This document shows, piece after piece, positions 7,921 through 10,351 of a DNA stretch of 10,351 bases. The first letter of the stretch is position 1. Each line of letters begins with the position of its first letter. Source of the stretch: Clostridium_AM sp964554365 (GTDB lineage: Bacteria; Bacillota; Clostridia; Clostridiales; Clostridiaceae); contig CAZKOJ010000153.1 of the NCBI GenBank assembly GCA_964554365.1, positions 1-10,351 on the forward strand, read 5' to 3'. The notes beneath the pieces are model-generated. The model was given only the letters and a program-made list of their open reading frames with translations. It had not been told where the DNA came from and made no database searches. The position numbers and the translations under genes were made by a program.

Positions 7921-8062
7921 GATTCTTAGGTTCAGGTGGAGTTTGCTCATAAGGAATCCTCTTCTCCATCTGAAGCTTAGAAGAACTTATCCAGGGGCGT
8001 AGCCAATTCTTATCTCCATCTTCTAAAAGATGGAGTATTAGAGTCGATAGCCATCGGATAAA
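7921..8062 (+). repeat. Structured repeat, copy 2 (possible ncRNA)
   Basis: This is the best preserved copy. TTCAGGTGGAG (7931-7941) pairs with CTCCATCTGAA (7964-7974) over 11 bp with one G-U. Then come GCTTAG, GGGGCGTAGC (7994-8003) and a perfect 9-bp hairpin CTCCATCTT-CTAA-AAGATGGAG (8014-8035). TTAGAGT can pair back to ATTCT with wobble. A terminal CGAT-AGCC-ATCG hairpin (8045-8056) is followed by GATAAA. It fills the space between the terminator at 7877-7913 and the stop codon of the minus-strand gene, which starts 8 bases after the repeat ends. The orientation is given by similarity to copy 1; which strand is transcribed is unknown. An open minus-strand frame over it has no ribosome binding site. 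Confidence 0.8.
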
Positions 8063-8069
8063 CAAAGTT

Positions 8070-8612
8070 CTAGTCTTCTTTTACTAAATATAATAGATTA
8101 CTTTCAATTTGATAGAACAAAGGTGCAACTTGTATTTTAGGATACCTTGTTCTTAGTCTTTTAGCTTCACTTAAAACAAAATCTATTTCATTTCCTATTT
8201 CAAACATTGGCGAGAAATGCATAAAATGCTCTTCTGCCCATTCCTTATTCCATCCAGCTTCTTCTACTAATCCTTTTATAAATTTATCTTTTTTTGACAT
8301 TAAATTTACCATACCGCAATTATTATGTGCTATTAAGGCAATACTCTTTACTTTTCCTATTGCAACAGCGTAGGACACTTTAAATTCACTGTACCTTAAA
8401 TTACCTCCACCAGATCTAATAATATAAGCAAAGTTATCAGGAATTTTTAAGGATTTCCTGTTATCCATACACATACCTACTAATATTTCTGCCTTCTCAT
8501 AACTTTTAAACTCTTTATTTAAATTATGATATTCTAATAATTTTCCTATGGGCGTATTTTTATATTCATCAAAAATATCCTCTTTTTTCTCTACTTTAAC
8601 AAGTCTTTCCAT
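8070..8612 (-). CDS. Beta-carbonic-anhydrase-like protein
   Basis: Beta-class carbonic anhydrases are zinc enzymes that hydrate CO2 to bicarbonate. This 180-residue protein has the motif set in the right order: Cys48-x-Asp50-x-Arg52 (CMDNR), the glycine turn RSGGGN at 66-71, and His96-x-x-Cys99 (HNNCGM). The zinc ligands Cys48, His96, Cys99 and the Asp50/Arg52 dyad are therefore all present. It is short for the class but near the compact Cab-type members. The turn and the region after Cys99 differ from well-studied enzymes, so activity is not certain. The only usable ATG (8610-8612) has no good ribosome binding site close by: AAAGGAG lies about 33 bases upstream, and an in-frame TGA excludes an earlier start. 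No pathway partner lies next to it. Confidence 0.85.
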   Translation of the reverse strand: MERLVKVEKKEDIFDEYKNTPIGKLLEYHNLNKEFKSYEKAEILVGMCMDNRKSLKIPDNFAYIIRSGGGNLRYSEFKVSYAVAIGKVKSIALIAHNNCGMVNLMSKKDKFIKGLVEEAGWNKEWAEEHFMHFSPMFEIGNEIDFVLSEAKRLRTRYPKIQVAPLFYQIESNLLYLVKED

Positions 8613-8654
8613 AAATATTCACGACTGCGTAACCCTACAGCTATCTCCTTTCAC
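8610..8654 (-). promoter_or_regulatory. Unusually spaced ribosome binding site of the carbonic-anhydrase-like gene
   Basis: Reading the minus strand, GTGAAAGGAG is followed by about 33 bases and then the ATG at 8612. The interval is GC-richer than its surroundings and holds TAGGGTTACG; CTG and CAG on either side of it could form a small hairpin that shortens the distance. Other open frames from the site do not join the coding frame, since TGA interrupts it 9 bases before the ATG. Confidence 0.4.
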
Positions 8655-8872
8655 TTAAAGTTAAGTTATATTTAAAATAATGATTACAAAAATAATACTA
8701 TACTTTTACGATAATATCATTATAATTTTAATATTATTTATGAATTTCATTTACCAAAGTGCTTAATTAGAATATTAGTAGTAAATTTTAATGATGAATG
8801 TTATTTAAAAATTAGATGAGTACTTCACAAAATATTAAAAGAATATGCTGAATCACAGAAAACTTTACAATC

Positions 8873-8907
8873 AAAAAACTAAAATCATTATTTAATCTTA
8901 GTTTTTT
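8873..8907. terminator. Terminator-like hairpin, near-copy of 7877-7913
   Basis: AAAAAACTAAAAT pairs with ATCTTAGTTTTTT except for one mismatch, around a short AT loop, with T runs on both strands. Sequence and loop closely resemble 7877-7913. No gene ends here on either strand in this window, so what it would terminate is unclear; an unseen small RNA or duplicated sequence are possibilities. Confidence 0.55.
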
Positions 8908-8928
8908 ACTTTGCACCAAAAACCTTTT

Positions 8929-8943
8929 GAATATAACATATTC
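8929..8943. repeat. Perfect inverted repeat upstream of mop
   Basis: GAATAT-AAC-ATATTC is a perfect 6-base palindrome with a 3-base centre, ending 3 bases before the candidate -35. The octamer ATATAACA within it recurs 22 bases further on (8931-8938 and 8953-8960), which is two helical turns. It may be a repressor or activator site. Confidence 0.4.
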
Positions 8944-8946
8944 TAA

Positions 8947-8976
8947 TTGACAATATAACAAAATGCTATGTATTAC
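8947..8976 (+). promoter_or_regulatory. Candidate promoter of mop
   Basis: A consensus TTGACA (8947-8952) is followed after 18 bases by TATTAC (8971-8976), a weaker -10. The 5' leader would be about 85 bases. Confidence 0.4.
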
Positions 8977-9067
8977 CTTTTAATTATATAGAATAATAAT
9001 AGAGAATTTTATTTTAATTATTTGAAATAAAATAACAAATCACCAATGACTTAGGAGGTAATAATCA

Positions 9068-9286
9068 ATGCAAGCTGGAGTAAGAAACAAATTAATTGGT
9101 AAAATAGCAGAAATAAAATCTGATGCCGTAATGGCTCAAATTAAAATGACGGTTGATGGATGAACCGCTTCCCCTAGGGTTACGTCCGTGATGACAAAAG
9201 AAAGTTTAGATGATGCTGGTTTTAAAGAAGGCGACACAGTAGAAGCTTTAGTAAAAGCGATAAATGTAGTTTTTGTAAAACAATAA
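9068..9286 (+). CDS. mop: Mop-like molybdopterin/molybdate-binding protein (TOBE domain) with in-frame TGA at codon 32
   Basis: Mop proteins are small cytosolic TOBE-domain proteins of about 68 residues that oligomerise and bind molybdate, tungstate or pterin. Residues 1-31 are MQAGVRNKLIGKIAEIKSDA and VMAQIKMTVDG. A TGA follows at 9161-9163, then TASPR, VTSVMTKESLDDAGFKEGD, TVEALVKAINVVFVKQ and TAA. Everything on both sides of the TGA keeps the Mop pattern (RN-L-G-K, then VTSV, ES, G-KEGD, A-VKA). Between the conserved Gly31 and VTS there are six codons, against about three in typical Mop proteins. The ribosome binding site AGGAGG is 9 bases upstream of the ATG. The TGA may encode selenocysteine (72 residues), or the gene may be broken, giving a 31-residue fragment. 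No molybdenum enzyme or transporter is visible nearby. Confidence 0.8.
9161..9206 (+). promoter_or_regulatory. SECIS-like stretch after the mop TGA (candidate)
   Basis: The 30 bases from the TGA hold 18 G or C, far above their surroundings. Two small folds are possible. One is CCC-CTA-GGG, with CG/CG and GGA/TCC pairs outside it. The other is GTTAC-GTCC-GTGAT, a 5-bp stem (two G-U) whose loop starts with G and lies 20 bases after the TGA. The second matches the general bacterial SECIS layout: an apical loop with an early G, some 16-37 bases from the TGA. The pairing is weak and made by eye. Confidence 0.35.
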
Positions 9287-9300
9287 GCGTATTACTACTC

Positions 9301-9541
9301 AAATTTAGAGTGGCCTACGCTTGAATATATTATTCGAAAAACCGTCCATTTATTAAGAATGCCTAATGCTTCTCTTATTTACAACTACCTACCCACTCGA
9401 TCAGCCCGTCCTTGGGCTCCTCGTGGCTTGAATCTTCCTGATTCGAATTACGGTAGTTTTAAAACGTGAAGCATAAGTCCTTCTAAATTCACTCTAAGTT
9501 TTTCTACACAATATATTTAAGCTTCTGTCCACTCTAAATTT
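9301..9541. ncRNA. Candidate structured RNA with nested helices (strand unknown)
   Basis: An outer 13-bp perfect helix joins 9301-9313 with 9529-9541. Inside it are a hairpin TTGAATA/TATTCGAA (9321-9337) and a 7-bp helix ATGCTTC/GAAGCAT (9366-9372 with 9468-9474). That helix encloses AACTACC/GGTAGTT (9383-9389 with 9452-9458), which in turn encloses CCAC/GTGG with AGCCC/GGGCT (9393-9426) and TTGAATC/GATTCGA (9428-9446). The helices nest without conflict and form a branched fold. It begins 14 bases after mop ends. No open frame of note covers it. I do not recognise a known RNA family, and both strands fold alike, so strand is open. Confidence 0.55.
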
Positions 9542-9810
9542 TGCTTTAAATATGCTTTTTAATTTTACACATATAATCCCATTTCTTTTACTCCGAGGGC
9601 TGATAAGCCCGCACGCCGACAGGCAGAGAAAACTTAATTGCTTAGATTGTATAGAAATCTAAGTGTTATGTCTACGTTTAATCAATCACTATAGTGTCTA
9701 GCAAAATATCTATTTTAAAATCTAAGAATATATCTGATGTTTTAGAATGCTTTAATGTGAAGTTGCCTTGATTCAGGTTTTCATCAACCACTTAATGGAG
9801 TTGCCAATTT
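9542..9810. other. Noncoding stretch with hairpins
   Basis: No gene is visible. Besides the GATA hairpin there is GCC-GACA-GGC just after it (about 9615-9624) and an 8-bp hairpin CTTAGATT/AATCTAAG (9641-9648 with 9656-9663). The rest, about 9664-9810, shows nothing I can support. Confidence 0.5.
9597..9610 (+). repeat. GGGCT-GATA-AGCCC hairpin
   Basis: A perfect 5-bp stem with GATA loop. Its 9598-9610 part recurs inverted at 10150-10162 (13 of 13 bases), so the same GATA-loop hairpin exists on the minus strand there. Both are next to a GCCGAC motif. Either two inverted copies of an element or the two sides of a long-range pairing. Confidence 0.6.
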
Positions 9811-9993
9811 TTTATCCGATGACTACCGCCGCTAATACCCACACTTTTTATAGGTGAGTTAAGCGGCGCTACATCCCTTGATAACGGTTTCTAAGCTTCA
9901 GATGGGTTAAATGCCTAAATGGTATTTAACGAGCAAATTATTATTAATTTGCTCTGGAGTCGAAGATAAAAACTCCACCTGAAGCCAAAAATC
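9811..9993 (-). repeat. Structured repeat, copy 3, enlarged (possible ncRNA)
   Basis: Read on the minus strand this copy has the same blocks in the same order as copies 1 and 2: GCTTCAGGTGG, CCATCTGAAGCTTAG, GGGATGTAGC, TTAGCGGCGGTAGTCATCGG and ATAAA. GCTTCAGGTGG pairs with CCATCTGAAGC. CGCCGC pairs with GCGGCG where copy 2 has ATTCT/AGAGT, so the sequence differs but pairing is kept. The middle hairpin is ACTCAC/GTGGGT instead of CTCCATCTT/AAGATGGAG. The loop of the first stem is much longer and carries two perfect 10-bp hairpins (9906-9930 and 9931-9954). Left edge near 9993, right edge at TTTATCC 9811-9817. Confidence 0.75.
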
Positions 9994-10130
9994 CTGTTTA
10001 TTAGGCAATAGTTTTTTCACAAAGATAGTATGTCTTAATTTTTCAACTTATAAAATCTGTGGTACTAAAAGTGCTACGCACTAAACACTAATTTTAGAAA
10101 AAACTTTAAAAATATAAAGATATAATGAAA

Positions 10131-10351
10131 TTTACCGCCGACCGCATTAGGGCTTATCAGCCATCTTTATATGAAACTCCTACTCATTCTTCGCAGGGGT
10201 GCTCACAGAGTAAGCGACCATATCAAAATCATAGATTTTGTATGTCTGCTTAACCGATTCACACCAAATTAAAAATTTGGGTTCTTTGCTTATGTGAATT
10301 TTAACTGTATGGAAGCTGAGATATATTGTGAAGAAACATTTGAGCAAATTT
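10131..10351. other. Noncoding stretch rich in hairpins, running to the window end
   Basis: No gene is visible. Seen by eye: the inverted GATA hairpin (10150-10162); ACTCCT/AGGGGT around a 13-base loop (about 10175-10200); a long irregular hairpin from TAAGCGACCATA to TATGTCTGCTTA with core CAAAATC-ATA-GATTTTG (about 10211-10252); CCAAATT-AAA-AATTTGG (10264-10280) inside ATTCACA/TGTGAAT (about 10257-10299). This density suggests a structured RNA, perhaps cut by the window edge. I cannot name it. Confidence 0.45.

Larger units (their letters stand above)
8655..9067. other. Divergent spacer between the carbonic-anhydrase-like gene and mop
   Basis: No protein gene is seen. It contains a hairpin with a T run at 8873-8907, a perfect inverted repeat at 8929-8943, a candidate mop promoter at 8947-8976 and the mop ribosome binding site AGGAGG (9053-9058). 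Confidence 0.65.

Noticed and set aside
7921..8062. Group I intron or IStron without its transposase
   Set aside because: Clostridia carry such elements and the hairpin-ended edge is suggestive, but I could not place the conserved P3-P8 core pairings and no TnpA/TnpB frame is present.
7862..8065. Minus-strand open frame of 67 codons
   Set aside because: It coincides with the structured repeat copy 2 and the terminator before it, and it lacks a ribosome binding site.
9285..9322. AAGCGTA/TACGCTT hairpin as terminator of mop
   Set aside because: The stem is only 7 bp with a 24-base loop and no T run follows; the loop also overlaps the longer 9301-9313 helix.
5951..9993. CRISPR array
   Set aside because: The three copies are kilobases apart, of different length and in both orientations, with no regular short spacers and no cas genes.

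Overview
The window looks like chromosomal DNA of a low-GC Firmicute, most probably a Clostridium (sensu stricto) species. Reasons: very AT-rich spacers and codon use, strong AGGAGG-type ribosome binding sites, TTGACA/TATAAT-type promoters, and the gene families present (UppP, ArAE exporter, ATP-dependent PEP carboxykinase, YitT, YfnA-like permease, Mop). The species cannot be fixed from the sequence alone.

Layout. 1-53 is the 3' half of a tRNA-Leu followed by its terminator. 356-4075 holds three minus-strand genes: uppP (undecaprenyl-diphosphatase), an aromatic-acid-exporter-type membrane protein, and pckA. Each has its own start signals. uppP and pckA end in long perfect hairpins; the exporter does not. 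An AT-rich 600-base divergent spacer separates pckA from a plus-strand YitT-family membrane protein (4678-5538), which ends in a strong terminator. 5588-6381 is a long spacer with a decayed small reading frame and the first copy of a structured repeat. 6382-7797 is an amino acid permease with a near-consensus promoter. 8070-8612 (minus) is a beta-carbonic-anhydrase-like protein. 9068-9286 is a molybdopterin/molybdate-binding Mop protein with an in-frame TGA. 9287-10351 contains no protein gene but is dense in inverted repeats.

The protein genes look like independent housekeeping or accessory units and not a pathway; there is no shared operon apart from possible readthrough from the exporter gene into uppP.

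Two things stand out. (1) A 130-185 base structured repeat occurs three times (5951-6078 plus, 7921-8062 plus, 9811-9993 minus). The copies share conserved sequence blocks and a paired architecture with base changes that keep pairing, while a loop varies in length; I could not assign it to a known RNA or element. (2) The mop frame is interrupted by one TGA at codon 32 and is otherwise intact. The TGA is followed by an unusually GC-rich stretch that can fold, and about three codons are extra relative to the family. This could be a selenocysteine codon with a SECIS-like hairpin, or a broken gene. A further candidate structured RNA with nested long-range helices lies at 9301-9541.
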